From NCBI GenBank assembly GCA_035689165.1, contig DASSLZ010000350.1:1-24551 (forward strand): a DNA stretch of 24,551 bases, given 5' to 3'. A model generated the notes under the pieces. It did not search any database. It saw nothing but the letters and a program-made list of their open reading frames with translations, and was not told the DNA's origin. Source of the stretch: DASQJL01 sp035689165 (GTDB lineage: Bacteria > Eisenbacteria > RBG-16-71-46 > SZUA-252). Below are positions 1-7,886 of this stretch, piece by piece (within the stretch, counting starts at the first letter, position 1; each line of letters opens with the position of its first letter). The position numbers were made by a program, and so were the translations under genes.

Positions 1-48
1 TATCGCACCGGCCGCACCCTCTCCCTGGCGATGAGCCTTCGTGGGTAG
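1..48 (+). CDS. 3' end of an upstream gene (partial)
   Basis: Frame 1 is open from the window edge to a TAG at 46-48 and encodes only 15 residues, ending in TLSLAMSLRG. The alternating polar and hydrophobic pattern would fit the last strand of an outer-membrane beta-barrel, but it does not end in the usual aromatic residue. The tail overlaps the proposed GTG start of the next gene by eight bases, which would suit a translationally coupled pair. This is too short to name, and it could be chance open frame. Confidence 0.3.
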   Translation, partial: YRTGRTLSLAMSLRG

Positions 49-679
49 CCGCGCGGCTCGAATGCTCGTCGCCGTCATGGCCGCGACCGCGGCATGGAGC
101 GCTTTCGCGTGGAGCGCGGCGGCGCCGGCGCGCGCGGCTTCGCTCCCGGGAGCGCATCGCTCGCCGCTGGAGCGCTCGCCCGGGTACTACCCGCCGGCCG
201 ATCCCGAATCCGCCTCGGTGCGCCTCGGCCGGCGGAAGGCGAAGCCGGTGCGCCTGCTCCTGTCCGGAGGATCGCGCTCCATCGACGATCTGGCCCAGCG
301 GCTCCTCGCCGGGCTCGAGGCCAAGGACGAGAAGGCGCTCCACGCCTGCCGGCTCACGCGGAGCGAATTCGCGCTGATCTGCTGGCCCGAGTTTCCGGAG
401 AGCCGTCCCATCACGCGGATCACCGCCGACGACGCGTGGGAGCTGTCCGATCCCACGAGCGTGGCCGGGGCTTCCCGCGCGCTCTCGATGGTCGGAGGGC
501 GGCCGCTCTCCTTCGTCAGCGTGCACGCGACGTCGCGGGAGGCGTATCGGAATTTCGTGCTGCACCGCGGGGTCGTGATCGAGGCGCGCGACGAGTCCGG
601 CTCGATGGTGTCGCTTCGATTCGCCCCGTCGGTGGTGGAGCGTAGGGGCCGGTTCAAGGTGCTGATGTTCAAGGACTGA
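41..679 (+). CDS. exported protein of unknown function
   Basis: This 212-residue protein has an arginine-containing start followed by a long alanine-rich hydrophobic stretch ending in APARA, which is a plausible Sec signal peptide cleaved near residue 33. The mature part has a helical segment (roughly residues 80-105, LAQRLLAGLEAKDEKAL), then an EFALICWPEFPESRP motif, and then a beta-rich C-terminal half ending in GRFKVLMFKD. I recall similar 'TR-EF ... WPE-P' proteins among hypothetical proteins of Gemmatimonadota-like bacteria, but no function is known to me. The start is uncertain: GTG at 41 or the in-frame ATG at 62, neither with a clear ribosome binding site. The gene lies just upstream of the phosphate island, separated by about 320 bases, so it need not belong to it. 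Confidence 0.75.
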   Translation: MGSRAARMLVAVMAATAAWSAFAWSAAAPARAASLPGAHRSPLERSPGYYPPADPESASVRLGRRKAKPVRLLLSGGSRSIDDLAQRLLAGLEAKDEKALHACRLTRSEFALICWPEFPESRPITRITADDAWELSDPTSVAGASRALSMVGGRPLSFVSVHATSREAYRNFVLHRGVVIEARDESGSMVSLRFAPSVVERRGRFKVLMFKD

Positions 680-733
680 CGGGCCGCGCTGGTCGTGTCG
701 TTCGGGACTTCCCCCGAGCCCAAACTGAAGCGA

Positions 734-747
734 ACGCAAGATTGCGT
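734..747. repeat. short palindrome (ACGCAA-GA-TTGCGT)
   Basis: Two perfect six-base arms are separated by GA, about 120 bases upstream of the Pho-box-like array. The loop is too short for a good RNA hairpin, so if it is functional it is more likely a binding site for a dimeric regulator. It could also be chance. Confidence 0.25.
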
Positions 748-869
748 CCCGGGGATCGGGCAGAGGTCGGACGAGCGAGCCGGCGCGGCGCGGGGCCGGG
801 CGGGCCATCCCGAAGCGCCGCAGGCCGTTGCCGCGCGTTCCCTCCGCTCCCGCCTGCCATGTTACGACC

Positions 870-923
870 GTAACGGATAAGGCACGGTTTCGTCATAACT
901 CGGTTACAAGCGCTTCCTAGTCT
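870..923 (+). promoter_or_regulatory. four-unit 11-bp tandem array (Pho-box-like) plus -10 of the porin-pst operon
   Basis: Four consecutive 11-base units begin GTAACGG (870), GGCACGG (881), GTCATAA (892) and GTTACAA (903). The last two, GTCATAA-N4-GTTACAA, have the same heptamer plus four-base spacer layout as the E. coli PhoB box (CTGTCAT repeats with an 11-base period). A TAGTCT at 918-923 would be the -10, so the array would cover the -35 position, as in PhoB-activated promoters. The downstream genes are a porin, two pstS copies, pstC and pstA, and a PhoB/PhoR pair is encoded nearby. Regulation by phosphate starvation is inference from this layout. Confidence 0.6.
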
Positions 924-1001
924 GAACTCGACGAAGATGGAGTCCCGCGAGCGGGGACGTGCCCCGGATCGCGAACCTGGACCCGCGTCATAGGAGCGCT
1001 C

Positions 1002-2150
1002 ATGAAGCGAATTGGTTTGTGGACCGCGGCAGCGCTGGGATGCGCCCTCGCGGCGCCGGCGCCGGCTCAGACGCCTTCGAACCCTCCCCCGCCCGTCGTC
1101 GAGACCGCTCCCGACTTCCCACGGGGAAAGATCAGCGGGCTCGTGTTCGGCGACGTGTACTACAACGTGACCGGAGACCCGAATCACGTGTACACGAATG
1201 GCGCGGACGGCCTGCCGGCGAACCTCGACGGCTCGTCGCCTTCGGCGAGCAGTCCGGCGGCACAGCCGAAGGTGATCGGGAAGGACCTGAACGGGCTTCA
1301 GGTTCGCCGGATCTACTTCCAGTTGGATAACGACCTCTCCATTCGCGTCGCGACCCGGTTCCGCCTGGAAGCCGACAGCAAGGAGCTCACGTCGGGCGGC
1401 AAGATCGGCGTCTTCGTGAAGGCCGCCTACGTCCAGGTGAAGGATCTGCTGCCGCGGGGGAACCTGCTCGTCGGAATGACGAACACGCCCACGTTCGAGA
1501 ACTCCGAGGAGTTCTGGGGCTACCGCTCGGTCGAGAAGACGATCGTGGATTTCCGGGGGCTCGCCTCCAGCTCGGACCTCGGCCTCAATCTCAAGGGCTT
1601 CCTCGACGGGGGGCACCGCATCGGCTACTCGGGGATGATCGGCGACGGCACGGGCCAGAAGCCGGAGAACAACCGGTACAAGCGGATGTACCTGGCGGTG
1701 CCGCTGCGCTTGATCGAAGACCTCCGGATCGAGCCGTACGTCGATTACGAGGACTTCGCCGGCAACGCCGACCGGGCGCTCTACAAGCTGTTCCTGGGCT
1801 ACGAGCTCAAGCGCGCGGCGATCGGCGCGGAAGTGGTGGACCAGGTGGTGCACGTCGACGGCGCGCGCAACCGGGAGCCGTTCGGGATCTCGGTGTTCGG
1901 ACGGGCCCATGCCTCCGACCAGCTGAGCGCCTTCGCGCGCTACGACCGCTGGCAGCCGGACACCCGCGCGGCGAACCGGATCGACTCCGACCTCTACATC
2001 GCGGGTCTGGACTGGGAGCCGATCAAGGACCTGCACTTCATGCCCAACGTCGAGGCCACCGGCTATCGCGCGCGCGGCACGGCCGCCGCGCCGCCGCATC
2101 ACGATCTTCAGGCGCGGATCACGTTCTACTACCGCTTCTCCAAGCCCTGA
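1002..2150 (+). CDS. outer-membrane porin of the phosphate operon
   Basis: The protein has 382 residues. It begins with a clear Sec signal peptide (MKRIGLWTAAALGCALAAPAPAQ, cleaved about residue 23), followed by a proline-rich linker. The remainder consists of amphipathic beta strands with many aromatic residues, ending in ITFYYRFSKP. This matches small porins of the phosphate-selective porin O/P type in overall character, though I see no signature residue proving phosphate selectivity. A strong ribosome binding site (AGGAG at 992-996) supports the ATG. It is the first gene of a porin-pstS-pstS-pstC-pstA operon and stands directly behind a Pho-box-like array. The likely role is letting phosphate or small organophosphates cross the outer membrane to the PstS proteins. 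That substrate is inferred from context. Confidence 0.82.
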   Translation: MKRIGLWTAAALGCALAAPAPAQTPSNPPPPVVETAPDFPRGKISGLVFGDVYYNVTGDPNHVYTNGADGLPANLDGSSPSASSPAAQPKVIGKDLNGLQVRRIYFQLDNDLSIRVATRFRLEADSKELTSGGKIGVFVKAAYVQVKDLLPRGNLLVGMTNTPTFENSEEFWGYRSVEKTIVDFRGLASSSDLGLNLKGFLDGGHRIGYSGMIGDGTGQKPENNRYKRMYLAVPLRLIEDLRIEPYVDYEDFAGNADRALYKLFLGYELKRAAIGAEVVDQVVHVDGARNREPFGISVFGRAHASDQLSAFARYDRWQPDTRAANRIDSDLYIAGLDWEPIKDLHFMPNVEATGYRARGTAAAPPHHDLQARITFYYRFSKP

Positions 2151-2169
2151 CCGACACCGGAGGAATCCG

Positions 2170-3237
2170 ATGAAGATCCGTATCACGAAGGCCCTGGCCG
2201 TCGCGCTCCTGCTCCTTGCGGCGCTCGCGCCCGCGGCGGCTCCGCGCGCCGCGCGCGCCGAGACGAACCTGACGGGCGCCGGCGCGACGTTCCCCTATCC
2301 GCTCTACTCGAAGTGGTTCGACATGTACCACGAGAAGACCGGCGTGCAGATCAACTACCAGTCGATCGGCTCGGGTGCCGGGATCCAGCAGGTCAAGGCG
2401 GGTACCGTCGACTTCGGCGCGAGCGACGCCGCGCTCTCGAACCAGAGGCTCAAGGAAATGCCGCGGACGGTGCTCCATTTCCCGACGGCGGCGGGGGCGG
2501 TCGTCCTCGCGTACAATCTCCCCGGCGTGAAGGAGCCGTTGAACCTGACCCCGGAGGCGATCGCCGGGATCTACCTCGGCACGATCACCATGTGGAACGA
2601 CAAGGCGATCGCGGCCGCCAATCCGGGTGTCGCCCTTCCCACCGCGCCGATCCTGGCCGTGCACCGTTCGGACGGCAGCGGCACCACGAACATCTTCACG
2701 ACCTATCTCTCCGCCGTGAACCGCCACTGGAAGGAGCTGGTCGGCGCGAACACATCGGTCTCATGGCCGGTCGGCATCGGCGGCAAGGGGAACGAGGGGG
2801 TGTCCGGCCTGGTGCGGCAGACGTCCGGCGGGATCGGCTACATCGAGCTCGCCTACGCGAAGCAGAACCAGCTGGCCTACGCGCGGGTGCGGAACTCCTC
2901 CGGCAAGTTCATCGAGCCGTCGCTGGCGTCGACGACGGCGGCCGCGCAGGGCGCCGCCGCTCTGCTCGCCAAGGACGTGCGGACCCCGATCGTCAATTCC
3001 CCGGCGCCGGACGCCTATCCGATCTCCGGGATGACCTTCCTGCTCGTCTACCGCGACCAGAAGGACGCGGCCAAGGCGAAGACCATGGCCGACTTCATCC
3101 AGTGGGCGAACGGCGAAGGACAGCAGGTGAACGAGACGCTGGATTACGCCCGCCTCCCCGAGCAGGTCGTCCGCGTGAATCAGGCGACGCTGATGATGCT
3201 GCGGGTCGGCGGCAGACCGGTTCTCGCCGCGAAGTAA
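2170..3237 (+). CDS. pstS: periplasmic phosphate-binding protein PstS (soluble copy)
   Basis: This 355-residue protein binds phosphate in the periplasm and hands it to the PstCAB transporter. The signal peptide ends in RAARA before ETN, so this copy is released as a soluble protein. The phosphate-binding loops of the PstS family are present in order: GAGATFPYPLY near the mature start, YQSIGSGAGIQQ, DFGASDA and HRSDGSGTTNIFTTYL. The protein is of normal length. The ATG follows a strong GGAGGAA ribosome binding site, 19 bases after the porin stop. A second pstS follows after 36 bases, and by eye the two mature proteins are identical over well over half their length. This indicates a tandem duplication followed by divergence of the export signals. 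Confidence 0.96.
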   Translation: MKIRITKALAVALLLLAALAPAAAPRAARAETNLTGAGATFPYPLYSKWFDMYHEKTGVQINYQSIGSGAGIQQVKAGTVDFGASDAALSNQRLKEMPRTVLHFPTAAGAVVLAYNLPGVKEPLNLTPEAIAGIYLGTITMWNDKAIAAANPGVALPTAPILAVHRSDGSGTTNIFTTYLSAVNRHWKELVGANTSVSWPVGIGGKGNEGVSGLVRQTSGGIGYIELAYAKQNQLAYARVRNSSGKFIEPSLASTTAAAQGAAALLAKDVRTPIVNSPAPDAYPISGMTFLLVYRDQKDAAKAKTMADFIQWANGEGQQVNETLDYARLPEQVVRVNQATLMMLRVGGRPVLAAK

Positions 3238-3273
3238 TTCCCGGCGGGATCCCATACATGTGAGGGAGGACCC

Positions 3274-4338
3274 ATGAACCGATACGTGCGATTTCTCCTG
3301 ACCGCCGCGCTCCTCGTGGGCGTGGCGGCCGGATGCTCGAAGGGAGGCGGCGCGGGCGCTGGAACGACCCTCACAGGGGCGGGCGCCACGTTTCCCTATC
3401 CGCTCTATTCCAAATGGTTCGACGCCTACAAGCAGAAGACCGGCGTGCAGATCAACTATCAGTCGATCGGCTCGGGCGGCGGGATCCAGCAGCTCAAGGC
3501 CGGCACCGTCGACTTCGGAGCGAGCGACGCGCCGCTCGCGGACGACAAGCTGCGGGAGATGCCCCACACGGTGATCCACTTCCCGACCGTCGGGGGCGCG
3601 GTCGTGCTCGCGTACAACCTCCCCGGCCTCAAGCAGCCGCTGCAGCTGACCACCGGCGCGCTGATCGCGATCTACACCGGCAGGGTGACGAAGTGGAACG
3701 ATGCCCGGATCGCCGCGGCCAACGTCGGCGTGACGCTCCCAAACCTGGCCATCCTCCCCGTGCACCGCTCCGACGGGAGCGGGACGACGAACATCTTCAC
3801 GACCTATCTCTCCGCGATCAGCCAGACGTGGAGGGACTCGGTGGGGGCGAACACGTCGGTGTCCTGGCCGAACGGCATCGGCGGCAAGGGGAATGACGGC
3901 GTGGCCGGCCAGGTGCGGCAGACCCCGGGCTCGATCGGCTACGTCGAGCTGGCCTACGCCAAGCAGAACGATCTCGCGGTGGTGCATCTCCAGAACGCGG
4001 CGGGCGCCTACGTCGAGCCGACGCTGGCTTCGACCACCGCAGCCATCCAAGCCTCCGCGGCCGCGCTGGCCCAGGACGTCCGGACGCCGGTCGTGAACGC
4101 CAAGGCGCCGGACGCCTATCCGATCGCGGGGCTCACCTTCCTTCTCGTCGACGCCGACCAGCAGGACGCGGCCAAGGCGAAAGCGATCGCCCAGTTCATC
4201 CAGTGGGCGATCACCGACGGCCAGGCGATGGCCGAGCCGCTCTTCTACGCGAAGCTCCCGGCGGAAGTGGTGCAGGTGAACCAGGCGGCGCTGACCAAGA
4301 TCACGGCCGGCGGGAAGCCGGTCCTGGCGTCGCGTTGA
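3274..4338 (+). CDS. pstS: phosphate-binding protein PstS (lipoprotein copy)
   Basis: This second PstS has 354 residues and the same binding loops as its neighbour: GAGATFPYPLY, YQSIGSGGGIQQ, DFGASDA and HRSDGSGTTNIFTTYL. Unlike the first copy, its leader ends in a lipobox (VAAGC, cysteine 21) and continues with a glycine/serine-rich tether, SKGGGAGAG. It should therefore be lipid-anchored, whereas the first copy floats free. The ATG has a strong GGGAGGA ribosome binding site. The stop codon TGA overlaps the probable TTG start of pstC. The pair may give one mobile scavenger and one membrane-tethered donor, or two affinities; the sequence does not decide which. Confidence 0.96.
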   Translation: MNRYVRFLLTAALLVGVAAGCSKGGGAGAGTTLTGAGATFPYPLYSKWFDAYKQKTGVQINYQSIGSGGGIQQLKAGTVDFGASDAPLADDKLREMPHTVIHFPTVGGAVVLAYNLPGLKQPLQLTTGALIAIYTGRVTKWNDARIAAANVGVTLPNLAILPVHRSDGSGTTNIFTTYLSAISQTWRDSVGANTSVSWPNGIGGKGNDGVAGQVRQTPGSIGYVELAYAKQNDLAVVHLQNAAGAYVEPTLASTTAAIQASAAALAQDVRTPVVNAKAPDAYPIAGLTFLLVDADQQDAAKAKAIAQFIQWAITDGQAMAEPLFYAKLPAEVVQVNQAALTKITAGGKPVLASR

Positions 4339-5324
4339 ACCGGACCGCGACGCGCTCCTCGTCGGGCACGGGGCCGGAGATCGCCCGCCCCCTGGCCCGG
4401 CGCGGCCTGACGCTCGATCCGATCTACAAGGCGCTCCTCATGGCGGCGGCGGCCACGGTGTTCCTGGTGGTCGCGCTGATCGTCTTCGAGGTCGCGCGCG
4501 GATCGTGGCTCTCGATCAAGACGATCGGCTGGAGCTTCCTCGTCCAGTCCCAGTGGGACCCGGTGGCGGACCATTACGGCGCTCTGCCGTACGTGTACGG
4601 CACGCTCGTCTCTTCGCTCCTGGCCCTCGTCCTCGCCGTGCCGCTCGGCATTGGGAGCGCGGTCTTCCTCGCGGAGCTCGCGTCCCACCGGGTCGGATCG
4701 ATCGTCTCCTTCGTGATGGAGCTCCTCGCGGCGATCCCGAGCATCGTGTACGGCATCTGGGGCTTCTTCGTGCTCGCGCCCTGGCTCCGCTCCACGCTGG
4801 AGCCGTGGCTCATCGCCAACTGGGGGGCGATCCCGCTCTTCCGCGGCACGCCGTTCGGCATCGGCATGCTGAACGCGGGGATCGTGCTCGCGATCATGAT
4901 CCTGCCCACCATCGTCTCGATCTCGCGCGAGGTGCTCCTCGCCACGCCGCGCACGCTGCGCGAGGCGTCGCTCGCCCTGGGCGCCACGCGCGCGGAGGCG
5001 ATCGGGGTGACCCTGGACGCCGCCAAGCCGGGGATCCTGGGCGCGGTGATCCTGGCCCTCGGGCGCGCGCTGGGCGAGACGATGGCGGTGACGATGGTCA
5101 TCGGGAACACGAACCGCATCTCCGCCTCGCTGCTCTCCCCGGCCGCCACCATGTCGAGCGTGATCGCCAACGAATTCGCCGAAGCCACCGGCGATCTCTA
5201 CCTGTCGGCGCTGATCCAGATCGCGCTCGTCCTGTTCGCGGTGACGATCGTCGTGAACGCGCTCGCCCGGGCCCTCGTCTATCTCACGACGGGCGGCCGG
5301 CGCGACGCCGGAGCCGCGGCGTGA
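4335..5324 (+). CDS. pstC: phosphate ABC transporter permease PstC
   Basis: PstC is one of the two inner-membrane permeases of the high-affinity phosphate transporter. The protein has 329 residues from the proposed start. The first membrane helix is at about residues 33-54 and several more follow. The permease EAA-type loop REASLALGATRAEAIGVTL marks the contact site for the PstB ATPase. I chose TTG at 4335 because it overlaps the TGA of pstS (TTGA) and gives the usual family length; the open frame upstream of it is out-of-frame pstS sequence. There is no in-frame ATG before the first helix other than inside pstS, and the ribosome binding site is weak, so translation probably depends on coupling to pstS. 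The stop overlaps the pstA start. Confidence 0.93.
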   Translation: MNRTATRSSSGTGPEIARPLARRGLTLDPIYKALLMAAAATVFLVVALIVFEVARGSWLSIKTIGWSFLVQSQWDPVADHYGALPYVYGTLVSSLLALVLAVPLGIGSAVFLAELASHRVGSIVSFVMELLAAIPSIVYGIWGFFVLAPWLRSTLEPWLIANWGAIPLFRGTPFGIGMLNAGIVLAIMILPTIVSISREVLLATPRTLREASLALGATRAEAIGVTLDAAKPGILGAVILALGRALGETMAVTMVIGNTNRISASLLSPAATMSSVIANEFAEATGDLYLSALIQIALVLFAVTIVVNALARALVYLTTGGRRDAGAAA

Positions 5325-6211
5325 GCGCCGCCGTGCGGAAGTCCGCGGAGGGGTGGAGCGACCCCGCGCCGGCCCGCGTCCGCCTGTGGCGCGGCTTCGC
5401 GAACCGGGTCGTCCTGGGCGCGTGCTACGCGGCCGCGGCGCTCGTGGTGCTCCCCCTCGTCCTCATCGTGTGGCATCTCGTCGCGAAGGGGCTGCCGGCG
5501 CTCAACCTAAGCTTCTTCGTGCACATGCCGAAGCCGGTGGGAGAGCCGGGCGGAGGCATGGCGAACGCCATCGTGGGGACTCTCGTCGTGGTCGGAATGG
5601 GCGCCTTGATCGCGCTGCCGCTGGGCATCGGGTCGGGCGTCTATCTGGCGGAATACGGCCGCGGGCGCTTCGCGATGATGGTGCGCTACACGACGGACGT
5701 GCTGAGCGGCGTGCCCTCGATCGTGGTGGGGGTCGTGGCGTACGGGCTGGTCGTGGTGCCGATGGGCCGGTTCTCGGCCATCGCCGGAAGCGTGGCGCTC
5801 GCGATCCTCATGCTTCCGCCGATCATCCGGGCCACCGAGGAGATGGTCCGGCTGGTGCCGCAATCGTACCGGCAGGGCGCCCTGGCGCTGGGCGCGCCGC
5901 GCTGGAAAGTGATTCAGCAGGTCGTCCTGCCCGCGGCGCGCGCGGGCATCGTCACGGCGTCCATGCTCGCCATCGCGCGCGCGGCGGGCGAAACGGCGCC
6001 GCTCCTCTTCACCGCGCTTGGAAACCGCTTCTGGTCACTACGGCTGGATCAGCCGATCGCCACCCTGCCGGTCTTCATCTTCGACTACGCGCGCGCGCCC
6101 TACGCCGACTGGAACCGCCAGGCGTGGACCGGGGCCCTCGTGCTGGTGCTCCTGGTCGCGGTGGTCTCGGGGGTGCTGCGGCTGACGGTGCGGAGGATCC
6201 GGGTCCGCTAG
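5321..6211 (+). CDS. pstA: phosphate ABC transporter permease PstA
   Basis: PstA is the second permease and pairs with PstC in the inner membrane. The protein has 296 residues. An N-terminal helix (VVLGACYAAAALVVLPLVLIVW) is followed by the permease core. The family stretch DVLSGVPSIVVGVVAYG, the ATPase-contact loop GALALGAPRWKVIQQVVLP and the conserved AAGETAPLLFTALG are all present. GTG at 5321 overlaps the pstC stop in a GTGA, so the two permeases are translationally coupled. The gene ends this strand's operon. The next gene, phoU, faces it with only 25 bases between the stop codons, and no pstB follows on this strand. Confidence 0.94.
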   Translation: MSAAVRKSAEGWSDPAPARVRLWRGFANRVVLGACYAAAALVVLPLVLIVWHLVAKGLPALNLSFFVHMPKPVGEPGGGMANAIVGTLVVVGMGALIALPLGIGSGVYLAEYGRGRFAMMVRYTTDVLSGVPSIVVGVVAYGLVVVPMGRFSAIAGSVALAILMLPPIIRATEEMVRLVPQSYRQGALALGAPRWKVIQQVVLPAARAGIVTASMLAIARAAGETAPLLFTALGNRFWSLRLDQPIATLPVFIFDYARAPYADWNRQAWTGALVLVLLVAVVSGVLRLTVRRIRVR

Positions 6212-6236
6212 GCGCGGCGTCTTCCCGGCGGACCGC

Positions 6237-6920
6237 TCAGGAACCGAGGGTCGCGTCGCGGATCTCGTCCGCGTGATGCTTGATGACGCGCGCCTCGGTC
6301 ACGAAGATCGCCTCCTCGGCGATGTTCGTGGCCAGGTCGGCGACCCGCTCCAGATTCCGGCTCGCCAGGACCATCTCCAGGGCGCGCGGCACGATCTCCG
6401 GCTCGTGCACCATCTGCGACGAGAAGCGCGCGAAGATCTGCGTCTTCAGCGTGTCCACCTCGGCGTCGTTCTCGCAGACGCGCTTGGCCAGGGGCGCGTC
6501 GTGGTTGAGCCAGGCCGATACGGCGTCGCGGAGCATCGCGATCGTGCGATCGCCCATGGTCGCCAGATCTTCCGGTCCTTTCCACGGCGGCATCCCGGAG
6601 AGCTTGATCGCGCTCTGCGCGATGTTCACCGCATGGTCGCCGATCCGCTCCAGGAAGTTCGAGACCCGGATCGAGGCGACGAGAAACCGCAGGTCGCGGG
6701 CGACCGGCTGCTGCAATCCGAGGAAGTCGAGACAGCGGCGTTCCACCTCCAGCTCGATCCGGTCGATCTCGAGATCCTCGGTCATCACGTCCCGCGCCAG
6801 CACCGTGTCCCGCGTCTTCAGCGCCTCCATGGCCTTGGAGAGCGCCGTCTCGGCGCGGCCCGCCATGTCGCTCAATCGATCTTGAAGCTGGTGCAGGTCG
6901 TGATGGAAATGACGTTCCAC
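6237..6920 (-). CDS. phoU: phosphate signalling protein PhoU
   Basis: PhoU links the Pst transporter to the PhoR kinase and restrains the Pho response when phosphate is plentiful. The 227-residue protein shows two PhoU helical-bundle repeats, each with the metal-binding motif region: FLERIGDHAVNI at about residues 89-100 and NLERVADLATNI near residue 196. The start is a GTG at 6918-6920 with a GAGGGA ribosome binding site about eight bases upstream. The gene lies 64 bases downstream of pstB on the same strand and is the last gene of the phoB-phoR-pstB-phoU operon. The internal Pho-box-like array ahead of pstB suggests pstB and phoU can also be transcribed apart from the two regulators. Confidence 0.95.
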   Translation of the reverse strand: MERHFHHDLHQLQDRLSDMAGRAETALSKAMEALKTRDTVLARDVMTEDLEIDRIELEVERRCLDFLGLQQPVARDLRFLVASIRVSNFLERIGDHAVNIAQSAIKLSGMPPWKGPEDLATMGDRTIAMLRDAVSAWLNHDAPLAKRVCENDAEVDTLKTQIFARFSSQMVHEPEIVPRALEMVLASRNLERVADLATNIAEEAIFVTEARVIKHHADEIRDATLGS

Positions 6921-6984
6921 GTCGGGTCCCTCGATGAGTTCGGGCGGTCGCGGTCCGCGCCCGGCAGCGCGACCCGCCGGGGCA

Positions 6985-7878
6985 TCAGCCGAAGCGGCCC
7001 GTGATGTAGTCCTCGGTCAGCTTCTCGCGCGGCGAGGTGAAGAGGGTCCGCGTGGGGCCCTCCTCGATCCGCTCGCCGTTCAGCATGAAGACGGTGCGGT
7101 CGGAGACGCGCGCCGCCTGCTGCATATTATGCGTCACCATGACGACGGTGACGCCGTTCTTGATCTCCAGCGTGAGCTCCTCGATCTTGGCGGTGGCGGT
7201 CGGATCCAGCGCGGAGGCCGGTTCGTCCAGGAGGAGCACTTCCGGCTCGACCGCCAGCGCCCGCGCGATACAGAGCCGCTGCTGCTGTCCGCCCGACAGA
7301 CCCAGCGCCGAACGCCCGAGTCGGTCCTTCACCTCGTCCCACAAGGCGGAGCGGCGGAGCGCCGACTCCACGATCTCCTCCAGCCGCCGCCGGTCGCGGG
7401 TGCCCTGGAGCTTGGGACCGTACGCCACGTTCTGGAAGATCGACATGGGAAACGGATTCGCCCGCTGGAACACCATCCCCACCCGCCGCCGCAGCGCCAC
7501 GAGATCGGTCCCCGGGCTCAGGATGTCCGAGCCGTGGAAGAGGACGTTTCCTTCGTAGCGGACCGGCGGGAAGAGATCGTTCATCCGGTTGAAGCAGCGA
7601 AGCAGCGTCGATTTGCCGCAACCGGACGGGCCGATGATGGCCGTGATCCGGTTCTGCCCGATCTCGAGATCGACCCCTTTCAGGGCCGCATGGCTTCCGT
7701 AGAAGAGGGAGAGCCTCTTCGTCTGGAGGATGGGGGCGGCCGAGGCGTCCTCACGTTCGATGGGGGCGGGCGCGGGGCTCACGTCGGAATCGGGCTCCTC
7801 GGGAACGAGCGGTACGAGCGGTGCGCGCGGCCCATTCGGCCGGGTGCGGCGCTCCGGAAGGGTGGCGGTCGGGTCCAT
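6985..7878 (-). CDS. pstB: phosphate ABC transporter ATPase PstB
   Basis: PstB powers phosphate import. It has Walker A GPSGCGKST (residues 83-91), the signature LSGGQQQR and Walker B VLLLDEPASALDP. The C-terminal stretch THNMQQAARVSDRTVFM and the ending EDYITGRFG are characteristic of PstB. The ATG start gives a proline-rich, disordered N-terminal extension of about 45 residues that most PstB proteins lack. An in-frame GTG at 7782, with GAGGAG about 12 bases upstream, would remove most of it. The gene is on the opposite strand from pstC and pstA, an unusual split, and sits between phoR and phoU. A Pho-box-like array lies directly upstream, and a possible -10 at 7892-7887 would place the transcript start almost on the ATG. 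Confidence 0.95.
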   Translation of the reverse strand: MDPTATLPERRTRPNGPRAPLVPLVPEEPDSDVSPAPAPIEREDASAAPILQTKRLSLFYGSHAALKGVDLEIGQNRITAIIGPSGCGKSTLLRCFNRMNDLFPPVRYEGNVLFHGSDILSPGTDLVALRRRVGMVFQRANPFPMSIFQNVAYGPKLQGTRDRRRLEEIVESALRRSALWDEVKDRLGRSALGLSGGQQQRLCIARALAVEPEVLLLDEPASALDPTATAKIEELTLEIKNGVTVVMVTHNMQQAARVSDRTVFMLNGERIEEGPTRTLFTSPREKLTEDYITGRFG

Positions 7879-7886
7879 CCGGATCG

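Larger units (their letters stand above)
680..1001. other. intergenic region ahead of the phosphate-uptake operon
   Basis: These 322 bases carry no convincing gene; the short open frames in them show no recognisable protein. Two things stand out. One is a near-perfect small palindrome at 734-747. The other is the tandem-repeat promoter region at 870-923. A second GTTACG at 861 is followed by CCGTAACGG to form an inverted pair out of phase with the array. The ribosome binding site of the porin (AGGAG at 992-996) closes the region. No terminator for the preceding gene was seen. Confidence 0.7.

Noticed and set aside
861..877. Inverted GTTACGACC/GTAACGG as a dimer operator
   Set aside because: The arms are imperfect, and the second arm belongs to the first unit of the direct-repeat array, which explains the site better.
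669..2186. A 505-codon open frame on the minus strand
   Set aside because: It is antisense to the porin, which has a ribosome binding site, a signal peptide and a barrel pattern. The minus protein is typical high-GC shadow sequence.
2761..4050. Long minus-strand frame across both pstS genes
   Set aside because: Shadow of two well-conserved genes; it even repeats its own sequence because the pstS genes are duplicated.
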